Positions 17,730 through 27,068 are shown, counted from the stretch's first letter. The stretch: DNA of 64,000 nucleotides from Fimbriimonadaceae bacterium (GCA_023957775.1 JAMLGR010000006.1:124001-188000), one strand, 5' to 3'. Made by a program: numbers and translations. Notes: a model not told the origin generated them from the sequence alone.

Positions 17730-20357
17730 CTACCCCTTCGGCTCGCGCGGATCCGGCACGACGCTCAGCTTCTGCGTCACCGACTTGCCGTCGACCGTGA
17801 GCGTCACCGTGTACTCGCCCGGCGCGACCGAAACCCCTCGTCCCCCGAAATCCCACACGATCCGGTGGGCGCCGGCTTCGGCGGAGAGCGGAAGCGTGGG
17901 CTTCACCCAGTAAGGCGCGATCGTGAGGGTGCTCGCGTTGGGCGGTCTCGGCTTGTCGGTGCTTGAGAACCTGCGGACCTCCTTGCCTGAGGAGTCGGTG
18001 ATCGTCAGCTCCACCACCCCCGCGGCTCGAGCAAGCGCGTAGTCGAGGATCGCACCGTTCGGCGGGTTCTCGCAACGCGGTTCCTCGATGGGAAGCGGCG
18101 TGCCGTCGTCGAACCCGGGACCCCGGACGAACAGCACGGCAGGCGAGGGTTGGAACAACACCACCGGCGTCGAGGCCGTTTGCGGAGACATCTGCCTCAG
18201 AGGGGACGCGTCGTCGAGGATCCAGACCGCGCGTCCGTGCGTTCCCACCACGATGTCTGCGCCCGCAAACACGAGGTCGCGCACCGAGGCCGGCGGCAGG
18301 TTGAGCTGCAAGGGCTGCCACGACCCGCCGTCGTCGAACGACGCGAACACGCCCCGCTCCGTGCCTGCGTAGAGGAGCCCCTTTCGGATCGGGTCCTCGC
18401 GCACCACGTTCACCCACTGGTCCGACGGAAGACCCTTCGTGGTGAGGGTCCACGTCTTCCCGCCGTCGTGCGTGCGATAAATGTAGGGCCGGTTGTCGTC
18501 CAGCCGGTGCCGATCGATGGCGGCGTACGCGGTCTGCGCGTCGAAGGGGGACGCGTCGATGATGCCTACCTTGCTCCATGGGGTGAGTTGGGGAGGGGTC
18601 ACGTTCTGCCAACTCTTGCCCTCGTCGCGGGTGATCCAGATCAGCCCGTCGTCGGTGCCGGCCCAGATCTGGCCCTTCGCGACGGGCGAAGGTGCGAGCC
18701 AGTACACGACCCCGCGCCGGGGCGAGCCGTCGTGATCCGCGGCGGTCGGGGCATCCAGGTTCGCTGGCACGGTGTTCGTCTCGCGCGTGAGGTCCGGGCT
18801 GATCGTCTGCCAGCTCCGGCCGCCGTCGCCGCTTCGAAACACGCGCTGGTGGCTGGTGTAGAACACCTTCGGGTCGAGCGGGGATGCGGCGATCGGGAGG
18901 GTCCACGTCTTGCGCCAAGGTCCGCCCTCTTTGCCGGCGGTCGGGTTCACGGTCATGTGCCAGCCGTCCGCGAGCCGTTCGATGGTGCCGCCATCGTCGA
19001 TCACCGTGCCGGGGTGGAGCCGATCCACTGCGATCGTGCCGCTTTCGCCCCCGGCGGCCATCGGACGCCAGTCGCGCATCGAGATGTTGTCGTGATTCGA
19101 GCGGCTGGGCAGGGCCATCGCACCGGAATCCTGCTGCGCGCCGTACACCCAGTAAGGGAACCGTGTGTCCGCGATCACGTGATAGAACTGGCCCGTGGGC
19201 TGGTTCAACCAGCTGCTCCACGTGTTCCCCCGGTCCACGCTCACGACCGTTCCCTGGTCGCTCGCAACGATCATCCGGTTCGGATCGTCCGGGTTGATCC
19301 AGAGGGACTGGTAGTCGTCGCCCCCCGGCGAGCCCTTGATGGGGAGGAAGTGCTTGCCGCCGTCGGTGGAGCGGTACATCCCCGTGTTCATCACGTACAC
19401 CATCTCGGGGTCCTTCGGGTCGGGCGTGATGCCTCCGAAGTACCAGCCGCGGCCCCACAACCGGGAGTCGGAGGTTGCCAGGGACCAGTTCAGCCCCTTA
19501 TCCTCGGACACGAAGATGCCGCCGCCCTCTTTGGCGTTCGTGTCCACGACGGCGTACACACGGTCGGGCTTCGCGGGCGAGAACGCGATGCCCATGTGCC
19601 CGAAGAACGCAGGCAGGCCATGGCCCTCGATCCGCGTCCAGGTCTTGCCGGCGTCGGTGGTGCGGTACAGGCCGCTGCCGGGCCCGCTGCTGGGCGGGTA
19701 GATGGACCACGGCGGCCTACGAGTTTGCCAGAGCGTTGCGAGGATGGTGTTCGGATCGCTCGGGTCCATCGCGAGGTCGATCGCGCCCGTGTCGGCGTCC
19801 TTGAACAGCACCTTGCGCCAGCTCTTTCCGCCGTCGGTGGACTTGAAGACGCCGCGCTGTTCGTTGGGGCCGTAAGGGTGGCCGAGGGCCGCGACGTAGA
19901 CGGTGTCGGCGTCCCGCGGGTCCACGAGGATCTTGCCGATCTGGCGGGTGTCCTCGAGGCCGATGCGCGTCCAACTGTCGCCGCCGTCCGTGGACTTGAG
20001 CATGCCGTCGCCCTGCTGGATGTCGCTCCGCATGTCCGCCTCGCCCGTACCCACGTAGATCACGTTGGGATCGCTGGGCGCAACCGCAAGGGCGCCGATC
20101 GAGGCGACCCCCATCTCGTCGCAGACCGGCCACCACGTGCGACCCGAATTGCGCGTCTCCCACACCCCGCCGCCGACCGCCCCGAAGTAGTAGCGCTCGG
20201 GTTGTCCGGGCACGCCGCAGCATGCAAGGCACCGGCCCGCCCTGAACGGCCCCACGAGCCGGTAGCTCAGACCGCCGAACAGCGAGGCGTCGTAGGTCTG
20301 AGCGGACCCGAGGGCTGCGGCGCCGAACGCAAGGAGGATGGCGAGGACCGATCTCAT
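17730..20357 (-). CDS. Exported sortilin/BNR-repeat beta-propeller protein
   Basis: 875-aa secreted protein. A signal peptide (residues 1-20, ending GSAQ) is followed by two seven-bladed propellers built of Asp-box/BNR repeats. The pattern S-T-D-G-G-K-S-W recurs many times (for example GVFKSTDGGKSW and MYRSTDGGKHF). From about residue 770 a beta-sandwich resembles an FlgD-like C-terminal domain. Homologues in Acidobacteria and Bacteroidetes are named VPS10 or glycosyl hydrolase, although hydrolase activity is not proven. The TAACAT box 6 nt before the ATG suggests a leaderless transcript. Confidence 0.85.
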   Translation of the reverse strand: MRSVLAILLAFGAAALGSAQTYDASLFGGLSYRLVGPFRAGRCLACCGVPGQPERYYFGAVGGGVWETRNSGRTWWPVCDEMGVASIGALAVAPSDPNVIYVGTGEADMRSDIQQGDGMLKSTDGGDSWTRIGLEDTRQIGKILVDPRDADTVYVAALGHPYGPNEQRGVFKSTDGGKSWRKVLFKDADTGAIDLAMDPSDPNTILATLWQTRRPPWSIYPPSSGPGSGLYRTTDAGKTWTRIEGHGLPAFFGHMGIAFSPAKPDRVYAVVDTNAKEGGGIFVSEDKGLNWSLATSDSRLWGRGWYFGGITPDPKDPEMVYVMNTGMYRSTDGGKHFLPIKGSPGGDDYQSLWINPDDPNRMIVASDQGTVVSVDRGNTWSSWLNQPTGQFYHVIADTRFPYWVYGAQQDSGAMALPSRSNHDNISMRDWRPMAAGGESGTIAVDRLHPGTVIDDGGTIERLADGWHMTVNPTAGKEGGPWRKTWTLPIAASPLDPKVFYTSHQRVFRSGDGGRSWQTISPDLTRETNTVPANLDAPTAADHDGSPRRGVVYWLAPSPVAKGQIWAGTDDGLIWITRDEGKSWQNVTPPQLTPWSKVGIIDASPFDAQTAYAAIDRHRLDDNRPYIYRTHDGGKTWTLTTKGLPSDQWVNVVREDPIRKGLLYAGTERGVFASFDDGGSWQPLQLNLPPASVRDLVFAGADIVVGTHGRAVWILDDASPLRQMSPQTASTPVVLFQPSPAVLFVRGPGFDDGTPLPIEEPRCENPPNGAILDYALARAAGVVELTITDSSGKEVRRFSSTDKPRPPNASTLTIAPYWVKPTLPLSAEAGAHRIVWDFGGRGVSVAPGEYTVTLTVDGKSVTQKLSVVPDPREPKG

Positions 20358-20363
20358 GGATCG

Positions 20364-20369
20364 ATGTTA
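20364..20369 (-). promoter_or_regulatory. TAACAT -10 box of the BNR-repeat gene, leaderless
   Basis: On the minus strand TAACAT ends exactly 6 nt before the ATG at 20357. Confidence 0.45.
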
Positions 20370-20428
20370 GTCCGCTTCGAGGCGGGAAGCAAGGGGGTGG
20401 GGTACCGTCGCCTCGGGGCCAAAGAACC

Positions 20429-21586
20429 GTGGCTGAGTTCCTCACACACAAGAACATGCGTTGGTACGGGCCGGGCGATTCGGTGTCGCTTCGGGACATC
20501 CGGCAGGCGGGGTGCCAAGGCGTGGTCACGGCGCTGCACCAGGTGCCGGTGGGCGAGGTGTGGAGCGTCGACGCCATCCTCGAGCGCCGGGCTTTGATCG
20601 AAGCCGCCGGACTGGAGTGGCGGGTCGTCGAGAGTCTGCCCGTGCACGACGCCATCAAGCGACGCGACGGCGAGCGCCCTCGGTACATCGACCGTTACCG
20701 CACGAGCCTGGAGAACCTTGCCAAGTGCGGAGTGAGCGTGGTCACGTACAACTTCATGCCCGTGTTCGATTGGCTGCGCACGGACGTGGAGAGCCCGCTC
20801 GCCGACGGCAGCAACACGCTGCGCTTCGACCGCTCCCACCTCGCCGCGTTCGATCTGTACGTGTTCGGGCGCCCTGGGGCGGAGGGGGATTACTCGCCCG
20901 AAGAGGTTGAGAAGGCAAACCGGCTGTCGCAACTCCAGCGGGACCGTTTGACCGCGACGGTCCTCATGGGTTTGCCGGGAAGCGACGAGCCGTTCACCCT
21001 CGACGGGGTGCGTCAGGCCATGGCCTCGTACGCGGACATCGATGCGGCCGCCCTTAGGGAGAATCTCGGGCTGTTTCTGCGAGACGTGGTGCCTACGGCG
21101 GAGGAGAACGGTGTGCGTCTGGCGATCCACCCCGACGATCCGCCGTTTCCCGTGTTCGGTCTGCCCCGCGTCGTGAGCACCGAAGCGGATCTGGCCTGGA
21201 TCTTGGATGCCGCGCCCTCGCCCAGCAATGGGCTGTGCTTCTGCACGGGGTCGCTTGGCGTTCGGCCCGACAACGACGTGCCGGCCATGCTGGGGCGCCT
21301 CGGCTCGCACGTCCACTTCCTTCACCTTCGCAACACGAGGCGCGACGGGGAGGGTGGTTTCTGCGAATCCGGCCATCTGGAGGGCGACACGGACATGGCT
21401 GCCGTGATGCGCGCGGTGTTGGAGATCATGCGCCGTCGGGGCGAGCCGTTGCCAATGCGGCCCGACCACGGCCTCCAGATGCTTGACGACCTCCACAAGC
21501 GCGCCACCCCCGGCTACTCCGCCATCGGCCGCCTCAAGGGTCTCGCCGAGCTAAGGGGCTTGGAAATGGGGCTGGCCAGCCGGTGA
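20429..21586 (+). CDS. uxuA: Mannonate dehydratase
   Basis: 385-aa UxuA, converting D-mannonate to 2-keto-3-deoxygluconate in glucuronate catabolism. The N-terminal MRWYGPGDSVSLRDIRQ and GVVTALHQVPVGEVW are close to UxuA of enterobacteria. Metal-site motifs are present in the TIM barrel: LAIHPDDPP, GLCFCTGSLG and FLHLRNT, then MRPDHG near the C-terminus. The start is given as GTG; ATG at 20456 is an alternative. Its stop overlaps the GTG of a following broken small gene. No other uronate genes are in the window. Confidence 0.93.
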   Translation: MAEFLTHKNMRWYGPGDSVSLRDIRQAGCQGVVTALHQVPVGEVWSVDAILERRALIEAAGLEWRVVESLPVHDAIKRRDGERPRYIDRYRTSLENLAKCGVSVVTYNFMPVFDWLRTDVESPLADGSNTLRFDRSHLAAFDLYVFGRPGAEGDYSPEEVEKANRLSQLQRDRLTATVLMGLPGSDEPFTLDGVRQAMASYADIDAAALRENLGLFLRDVVPTAEENGVRLAIHPDDPPFPVFGLPRVVSTEADLAWILDAAPSPSNGLCFCTGSLGVRPDNDVPAMLGRLGSHVHFLHLRNTRRDGEGGFCESGHLEGDTDMAAVMRAVLEIMRRRGEPLPMRPDHGLQMLDDLHKRATPGYSAIGRLKGLAELRGLEMGLASR

Positions 21587-21821
21587 AGCCGATCCCTCTC
21601 CTCGCCAAGACCAGCCTCGTCCTCAGCCTCTTGGCCACGCTCTGGTTGCGCGAGTCGGGGACGGGCTCTGTCTCTTGGCCCCAGATCACCACTGGAACCT
21701 CTGGGGGTTGGAGGGGCACGGCGGGGAGGTGGACCTGATCCGCGAGGGTGGGGAGTGGAAGATCGACTCGCACACACCCTACGTTGAGATGATGCGCCGA
21801 ATCTTGGGGGACTCCCCTTGA
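21583..21821 (+). pseudogene. Small gene split by a one-base frameshift
   Basis: A GTG at 21583 overlaps the uxuA stop (GTGA) and encodes VKPIPLLAKTSLVLSLLATL and WLRESG, then soon meets a stop at 21741. In the -1 frame the sequence carries on sensibly as APDHHWNLWGLEGHGGE, VDLIREGGEWKIDS and VEMMRRILGDSP to a TGA at 21821. Adding one G to the GGGG run at 21657-21660 joins both into a 79-aa protein. It is a real frameshift mutation, a sequencing error in a G run, or a -1 programmed slip. Confidence 0.6.
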
Positions 21822-21866
21822 CGGCTGGCGGTCAACGCGATGGGGTCTGCGACCGTACTCCCAACG

Positions 21867-22061
21867 ATGGAAAGCGAATACCGAGCCTCCTTTGGGCGTC
21901 GTAGTTCCGCGGGCGCAGGAATCTCCCTCGTGACGTCGGTCGGCGTCGCCGTGGCCGTGCAGGTCTCCTGGTCGATCAACCACTCGATCGGATGGGCGAT
22001 CTGGCATGGGTTGCTGAACTGGATCTACGTGATCTACCGGTGGATCGTGGGCGTCGGCTGA
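21867..22061 (+). CDS. Small single-domain membrane protein
   Basis: 64-aa hydrophobic protein with two predicted membrane segments (about residues 13-30 and 40-58). The stretch SINHSIGWAIWHGLLNW, followed by IYVIYR, resembles many tiny unnamed bacterial membrane proteins. ATG at 21840 is an alternative start. The next gene starts 8 nt after its stop. Confidence 0.55.
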   Translation: MESEYRASFGRRSSAGAGISLVTSVGVAVAVQVSWSINHSIGWAIWHGLLNWIYVIYRWIVGVG

Positions 22062-22069
22062 GCAGATCC

Positions 22070-22351
22070 ATGGCAGACCCGGTGGAAGACCTGGTGCTCG
22101 ACCTCCTCGAGTGGATCGGGCCGCACTCGAGGCCCTACGCCGAAACGGTCGAGGCGTGGCGAACGTCGTGCCCGCGCCTGCCGGTCTGGGAGGAGGCGCA
22201 CGATCGCGGCTTTCTCGAGCATTGCAACGAGCCCGGACGCGGCGCGAGGCTGTTGGTTTCGGCGAAGGGGCGGGAGCATCTCCGGGCGCATCGGGGCCTC
22301 GCGGCGTGGCGCGAGGAGAGTGGCGCCCCGGAGACAGCAAATGACGCCTGA
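22070..22351 (+). CDS. Small winged-helix-like hypothetical protein
   Basis: 93-aa protein of the type VLDLLEWI...RPYAETVEAWRTSCPRLPVWEEA followed by LLVSAKGREHLRAH, known to me from many Proteobacteria as an unnamed conserved protein. The pattern of helices then a beta wing suggests a winged helix. Function unknown. It overlaps the following gene by 11 nt. Confidence 0.7.
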   Translation: MADPVEDLVLDLLEWIGPHSRPYAETVEAWRTSCPRLPVWEEAHDRGFLEHCNEPGRGARLLVSAKGREHLRAHRGLAAWREESGAPETANDA

Positions 22352-23318
22352 GCCCGAAGCACGCAGCTTAAGCAAACCAAAGAAGCGAGGGAGTCTGCTG
22401 TGGACTCTCCTGCATGTCACGGGGGTGCTTGTGTGCGTTGCCACGTTGCTCGGCTATGCGGGGAAGTGGATGTGGGCCCTCGATCTCCTCTCGGCGTTCC
22501 GCATGCACTACCTTGCGATCTTGTTTGGAGCGCTCGTTGCAGTGCTTGGGACGCGACGGTTTCGCTGGGCGGCCCTCTACGGCCTTGGGTGCTTGCTGAA
22601 TCTTGTTGCGGTGATGCCCTACTATTGGCCAGTCAAACCCACGGGGAACGAGAAGGCCGAGACTCTTCGGATCGTGTCGCTCAATGTCAATACCGAGAAC
22701 GACCGGTACGACCTGGTCGAAGGGTTTCTTCGCGACCGCCATCCCGACTTCGTCCTGCTTATGGAGATCGACGTCGCGTGGGTGAGGGCGCTCGAGGGCC
22801 TCAAAGGGGACTACCCGTACCAACTCGTCGAGCCGCGGGGTGACAATTTCGGCATCGCACTCCTGAGTCGCCACCCATTCCTGAAGGGTGAAGTCGCGTT
22901 CGTCGGCGAGTCGGGGGTGCCTTCCGTGATCGCCTACAGTTCGGTGAACGGCCACGCGGTCACGCTCGTCGGCACGCATCCTCTCCCACCGCTTCATGCA
23001 GACACGGCGAGGTTGCGCAACGAGCAACTCGCAGCCATTGCTTCGAGGCTACGGGGCGAGACCGGCCCAACGCTCCTTGTGGGAGACCTGAACATGACGC
23101 CGTGGTCCTCGGCCTTCGACGAATTGGCGAAGAGCACCGGCCTGCGGGACAGCTCGCTGGGCAGGGGCGTCCACCCAACGTGGCCAGCCATGAGGATTTG
23201 GCTGGGTATCCCGATCGACTTCTGCCTCGTCTCCAAGGGGGTCGAGATTCGGGATGCCAATGTCGGCTCCGCAGTCGGTTCGGACCACCTGCCTCTGGTG
23301 GTCGACTTTCGGCTCTAG
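22341..23318 (+). CDS. Membrane-anchored endonuclease/exonuclease/phosphatase family protein
   Basis: 325-aa EEP-superfamily hydrolase (YafD-like). Three N-terminal transmembrane helices (about 20-36, 52-70, 76-92) anchor a C-terminal EEP domain. Catalytic landmarks are visible: SLNVNTEN (Asn), FVLLMEID (metal-binding Glu), THPLPP, LLVGDLNMTPWS (GDxN) and GSDHLPLVVDF (SDH). The substrate could be nucleic acid, sugar-phosphate or lipid. The ATG at 22341 has GGAGA 6 nt upstream. Confidence 0.85.
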   Translation: MTPEPEARSLSKPKKRGSLLWTLLHVTGVLVCVATLLGYAGKWMWALDLLSAFRMHYLAILFGALVAVLGTRRFRWAALYGLGCLLNLVAVMPYYWPVKPTGNEKAETLRIVSLNVNTENDRYDLVEGFLRDRHPDFVLLMEIDVAWVRALEGLKGDYPYQLVEPRGDNFGIALLSRHPFLKGEVAFVGESGVPSVIAYSSVNGHAVTLVGTHPLPPLHADTARLRNEQLAAIASRLRGETGPTLLVGDLNMTPWSSAFDELAKSTGLRDSSLGRGVHPTWPAMRIWLGIPIDFCLVSKGVEIRDANVGSAVGSDHLPLVVDFRL

Positions 23319-23359
23319 GCACCTCGGATCACACACGTCACAATGAGGGCGGGGGACTC

Positions 23360-23941
23360 ATGGAAAAGAACCGTCTCGAGGCGTTCAGCGACGGGGTGAT
23401 CGCCATCATCATCACGATCATGGTGCTCGAGTTGAAGGTGCCGCACGGCGTCGAACTCGAGGCACTGGCGCCGTTGCTGCCGGTGTTCCTCAGCTACCTG
23501 CTGAGTTTCGTGTACCTGGCGATCTACTGGAACAACCACCACCACATGCTTCAGACCACGCGCAAGGTCTCCGGACCGATGCTTTGGGCGAATTTGCACT
23601 TGCTGTTCTGGTTGTCCCTCGTGCCGTTCACCACGGGGTGGATGGGCGAGAACCACTTTTCCGCGGCGCCGGCCGGCGTGTACGGCATCGTCCTGTTTAT
23701 GGCCGCCATCGCGTACTTCCTCCTCCAACACCAGATCATCAAGGCGCAGGGTCCGGATTCGCTGTTGAAAGCGGCCGTGGGGAAGGACTGGAAGGGCAAG
23801 GTGTCGCCGATCCTGTACCTCGTGGCGATCGGGCTCGCGTGGGTCTGGCATTGGGGATCGATCGCGCTGTACGTGATCGTCGCCCTCATGTGGCTCGTCC
23901 CGGATCGGCGGATCGAGCGGGCCCTGACGGACGACGCCTGA
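23360..23941 (+). CDS. TMEM175-like potassium channel (DUF1211)
   Basis: 193-aa membrane protein with about six helices. The family signature is at the N-terminus: RLEAFSDGVIAIIITIMVLE (R-x3-FSDG). FSYL and NNHHHM follow in helices 3-4. Bacterial TMEM175 proteins form K+-selective channels. A GGGGG stretch lies 5 nt before the ATG. Confidence 0.88.
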   Translation: MEKNRLEAFSDGVIAIIITIMVLELKVPHGVELEALAPLLPVFLSYLLSFVYLAIYWNNHHHMLQTTRKVSGPMLWANLHLLFWLSLVPFTTGWMGENHFSAAPAGVYGIVLFMAAIAYFLLQHQIIKAQGPDSLLKAAVGKDWKGKVSPILYLVAIGLAWVWHWGSIALYVIVALMWLVPDRRIERALTDDA

Positions 23942-23961
23942 CCTTGAGGAATCCTGCTCGC

Positions 23962-24864
23962 GTGCACGGTCTGGACGATGCGTTTGTTGGCAGAATCGAG
24001 GCGACCTTCGGAGCGGAGGGTCGGCAGTGGCTGGAGACCTTCCCCTCGCTCCTGGAACGTGTGTGCGCACACTGGGGGCTGGTGCGAATTCGCGCGTTCC
24101 CAAACCTCTCCTACAACTACGTGGCGGGCGCCGAGCGCGGAGGCGAGCCGGTCGTGGTGAAGCTCGGGGTGCCCTGCAGGGAACTCAGAACCGAAGTGGG
24201 TGCTCTTCGGGTCTATGGCGGACACGGTGCGGTGCGTCTGTTGGATGCCGACGAGGGGCTCGGTGCGCTGCTCCTGGAGCGACTCGTGCCCGGCGCGTCC
24301 CTTACAACCCTCGACGACGCGGAGGCGACGGTAGCCGCCGCCCAGGTGATGCGGGATCTCCACCGTGCGCCGCCGTTGGGCGGTGCCTTTCCCACCATCG
24401 AGGATTGGTTTGGCGGGTTCGACCGTCTCCGCCGCCGATTCGAAGGAGGTACCGGTCCGTTTCCGACCGCTTTGGTGGAAGCGGCCGAAACCATGGGCAG
24501 GGAGCTTCTGGCAGAGCAGGCGCCCGCCCGTCTACTTCATGGCGACCTGCATCATGAGAACGTGCTTTCGGCGGGACGCGCCCCTTGGCTCGCCATCGAT
24601 CCCAAGGGCGTGGAGGGCGAGCCCGCCTACGAGCCGGGCGCGTGGCTTCGCAATCCTCCCGGCTTCGCGCAGCAGCCCGGCGCGAAAGAACGGACCCGGC
24701 GACGCATCGCGCAGTTCGCCGAGATCTTGGATCTCGACCCCGTTCGGATCGCCCGATGGGCGGCGTGCCAGGCCGTGCTCTCGGTCTGGTGGAGCTTCGA
24801 GGACGGTGACCGGGAGTGGCGTTCGGGTCTTGGCACCGCGGAACTCCTTTGCTCGATCCCGTAG
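23962..24864 (+). CDS. APH(6)/hydroxyurea-kinase-family phosphotransferase
   Basis: 300-aa kinase of the aminoglycoside 6-phosphotransferase / hydroxyurea phosphotransferase group (PF04655). Typical motifs: VVVKLGVPCRELRTEVGAL for nucleotide binding, LLHGDLHHENVL as the catalytic loop with Asp, and AIDPKGVEGEPAYEPGAWLR as the metal motif region with the fold-specific GEPAYE. Chromosomal members in soil bacteria are common and natural substrates are mostly unknown, so resistance should not be assumed. GTG at 23962 is chosen; a TTG at 23944 is possible. Confidence 0.82.
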   Translation: MHGLDDAFVGRIEATFGAEGRQWLETFPSLLERVCAHWGLVRIRAFPNLSYNYVAGAERGGEPVVVKLGVPCRELRTEVGALRVYGGHGAVRLLDADEGLGALLLERLVPGASLTTLDDAEATVAAAQVMRDLHRAPPLGGAFPTIEDWFGGFDRLRRRFEGGTGPFPTALVEAAETMGRELLAEQAPARLLHGDLHHENVLSAGRAPWLAIDPKGVEGEPAYEPGAWLRNPPGFAQQPGAKERTRRRIAQFAEILDLDPVRIARWAACQAVLSVWWSFEDGDREWRSGLGTAELLCSIP

Positions 24865-24867
24865 AAT
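24862..24867 (+). promoter_or_regulatory. TAGAAT -10 box of the glutamate-synthase-like gene
   Basis: TAGAAT lies in the stop region of the upstream kinase gene and ends 10 nt before the ATG at 24878, predicting a leader of only a few nucleotides. Confidence 0.4.
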
Positions 24868-24877
24868 TCAGCAAGGC

Positions 24878-26482
24878 ATGTCCCGTTACCTCGGATTGAT
24901 TGTGGCGATTGGCGGCACGGTCGTCACGGGCGGTTTGGCCCTCTGGGTGTCCTCGGCCTGGTTCACCGGCTTCGCCCCGTTCGCGCTCCTGACCCTTTTG
25001 GGCGTTCGGGATCTCTTTCAAACGCGCCACAGCCTCCAGCGGAACTACCCGATCGTGTCGCATCTCAGGTGGTTCTTCGAGGACATCCGGCCGGAGATGC
25101 AGCAGTACTTCGTCGAAAGCGACCTCGATGGACGCCCCTTCGATCGCGATGCGCGCGCCCTTGTCTACGAGCGGGCCAAGGACGTGAACGAGGAGAAAGC
25201 GTTCGGGACCGAACTCGACGTCTACGCCATCGGTTACGAGTGGTTCGCCCATTCGCTCGCTCCCGTTTCACCGCAAGAGGCGCCGCCGCGCGTCGAGGTG
25301 GGCGGGACGGAGTGCAAGCAGCCGTACTCGATGGCGTTGCTCAACGTCTCGGCGATGAGTTTTGGCGCCCTCAGCAGCAACGCGATCCTCGCGCTCAACA
25401 AGGGCGCAAGGCTTGGGGGGTTCGCGCACGACACGGGCGAGGGAGGATTGACGAAGTACCACCTCGAGCCTGGGGGAGACCTCGTCTGGGAGATCGGAAG
25501 CGGTTACTTCGGATGCCGCACGAACCAGGGGGAGTTCGACCTCGAGCGGTTCCGCGACAAAGCGGCCGCCCAGTCGGTGAAGTGCATCTCGATCAAGCTC
25601 TCGCAAGGCGCCAAGCCGGGTCTGGGAGGGGTGATGCCCGCGTCCAAGGTGACCCGCGAAATCGCCGAGATCCGCGGGGTGCCGGAAGGGGAGAAGTGCG
25701 TTTCGCCCCCGTACCACACTGCGTTCGACACCCCGCGCGGACTGATCGAGTTCGTGCGCACTTTGCGGGAAGCCAGCGGGGGTAAGCCGACCGGCTTCAA
25801 ACTTTGCGTTGGCGACGAGTCGGAGTTTCTCGGCATTTGCAAGGCGATGTTGGAGATGGAGTGCACCCCCGATTTCATCATCGTGGATGGTGGGGAGGGA
25901 GGAACCGGAGCCGCCCCCCTCGAGTTCGAGGACCATGTGGGGACCCCTCTGACGGAGGGCCTGCAATTCGTCCACAACGCGCTGGTCGGCGTGGGACTGC
26001 GAGACCAGATCCGGCTCGGCTGCAGCGGCAAGGTCTCCTCGGCGTTCGAGATGGCCAAGCGCCTCGCTCAGGGTGCCGACTACTGCAACGCCGCGAGGGC
26101 CATGATGTTCGCGCTTGGTTGCATTCAGGCCCAGCGGTGCCAAACCAACACGTGCCCCGTGGGAGTCACCACGCAGGATCCACGCCGCGTGAGAGGGCTG
26201 GTCGTCGAGGACAAGGCGCGGCGCGTCTGCAATTTCCAGCGCAACACGGTTGCAGACCTGATGCAATTGGTGGCAGCCATGGGCCTGGAAGGCCCTGCGC
26301 AGCTCGGGCCCGATCTGCTGATGCGGCGCATCGACGGCACCACGGTCCGCAGCTATGCGGAGCTCTTCCTTTCCCTCGCGCCCGGCGCGCTCTTGGAGGA
26401 AGGGCCCCCCGGGCGATGGGGTCCGCTGTGGCGCAGCGCCTCTTCCGAACGATTCCGAATCCCGGCGGCGGCCCGCCGCTGA
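24878..26482 (+). CDS. FMN-binding glutamate-synthase-family protein
   Basis: 534-aa stand-alone GltB central-domain protein (PF01645) with two N-terminal membrane helices (about 5-22 and 26-45). The FMN barrel shows LLNVSAMSFGALSSNA, GEGGLTKYH, SIKLSQGAKPGLGG and DGGEGGTGAAP. The cysteine group near residues 415-428 (CIQAQRCQTNTCP) is the 3Fe-4S site. Amidotransferase and GltD parts are absent. Proteins like this are of uncertain function and may use another nitrogen donor or a different substrate. A GNAT gene follows after 8 nt. Confidence 0.88.
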   Translation: MSRYLGLIVAIGGTVVTGGLALWVSSAWFTGFAPFALLTLLGVRDLFQTRHSLQRNYPIVSHLRWFFEDIRPEMQQYFVESDLDGRPFDRDARALVYERAKDVNEEKAFGTELDVYAIGYEWFAHSLAPVSPQEAPPRVEVGGTECKQPYSMALLNVSAMSFGALSSNAILALNKGARLGGFAHDTGEGGLTKYHLEPGGDLVWEIGSGYFGCRTNQGEFDLERFRDKAAAQSVKCISIKLSQGAKPGLGGVMPASKVTREIAEIRGVPEGEKCVSPPYHTAFDTPRGLIEFVRTLREASGGKPTGFKLCVGDESEFLGICKAMLEMECTPDFIIVDGGEGGTGAAPLEFEDHVGTPLTEGLQFVHNALVGVGLRDQIRLGCSGKVSSAFEMAKRLAQGADYCNAARAMMFALGCIQAQRCQTNTCPVGVTTQDPRRVRGLVVEDKARRVCNFQRNTVADLMQLVAAMGLEGPAQLGPDLLMRRIDGTTVRSYAELFLSLAPGALLEEGPPGRWGPLWRSASSERFRIPAAARR

Positions 26483-26490
26483 ACAGACCC

Positions 26491-26913
26491 ATGGGCATCT
26501 CCTACACCGACGAGCTTTCCTATTTGAGACCTTCGCAGTTGTCCGGCTTTTTTGCCGGATGGCCCAAGCACCCGGATCCGGCCGCGCATCTGGAGATCCT
26601 CCGCGGAAGCCACGCGGTCTGGCTGGCGATGGACGGCGATCGTTGCGTCGGCTTCGTGAACGCCCTCTCGGACGGTGGGTTCTATGCCCACATCCCCCTC
26701 TTGGAGGTGCTTCCCGAGTACAAGGGCCGCGGCATCGGCTCGGAGCTTCTACGGCGCATGACCCAGACCCTGGAGGGCCACTACGCCGTCGATGTCCTGT
26801 GCGACGAGGACGTGGCTGCTTTCTACGAGTCGAGGGGTTTCCGTCGATGCGTGGGGATGGCTTTGAGGAACTACGAGCACCAGGAAAGGGTCCTCCCCGG
26901 GAGCCCTGCGTAG
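26491..26913 (+). CDS. GNAT family N-acetyltransferase
   Basis: 140-aa acetyltransferase. Strand 4 and the acetyl-CoA loop are clear: HIPLLEVLPEYKGRGIGSEL (R/Q-x-x-G-x-G/A). The C-terminal VAAFYESRGFRRC is the usual last strand. It starts 8 nt after the glutamate-synthase-like gene, so it is likely in the same transcript. Substrate unknown. Confidence 0.82.
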   Translation: MGISYTDELSYLRPSQLSGFFAGWPKHPDPAAHLEILRGSHAVWLAMDGDRCVGFVNALSDGGFYAHIPLLEVLPEYKGRGIGSELLRRMTQTLEGHYAVDVLCDEDVAAFYESRGFRRCVGMALRNYEHQERVLPGSPA

Positions 26914-27062
26914 GAAGGTCCGGGCCCCTCACCGCGAAAGTGCCGGAGCACATGAACCGGATCGGCTGAAATCCTCGCGCCGAGTCACCGGTTCGTTCCC
27001 GGAACGACCGAGGCGTCCCACGTGCAACAGGCGATGGCGACCTACGGCTGCGGGCTTGGGCG

Positions 27063-27068
27063 TACACT
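27063..27068 (+). promoter_or_regulatory. TACACT -10 box of the MgtA gene
   Basis: TACACT ends 17 nt before the ATG at 27086. I looked for a magnesium M-box leader in 26914-27085 and found none. Confidence 0.35.

Noticed and set aside
23962-24864. Clinical-type streptomycin resistance gene
   Set aside because: Family membership is clear, but there is no mobile element and such kinases are common in soil bacterial chromosomes.
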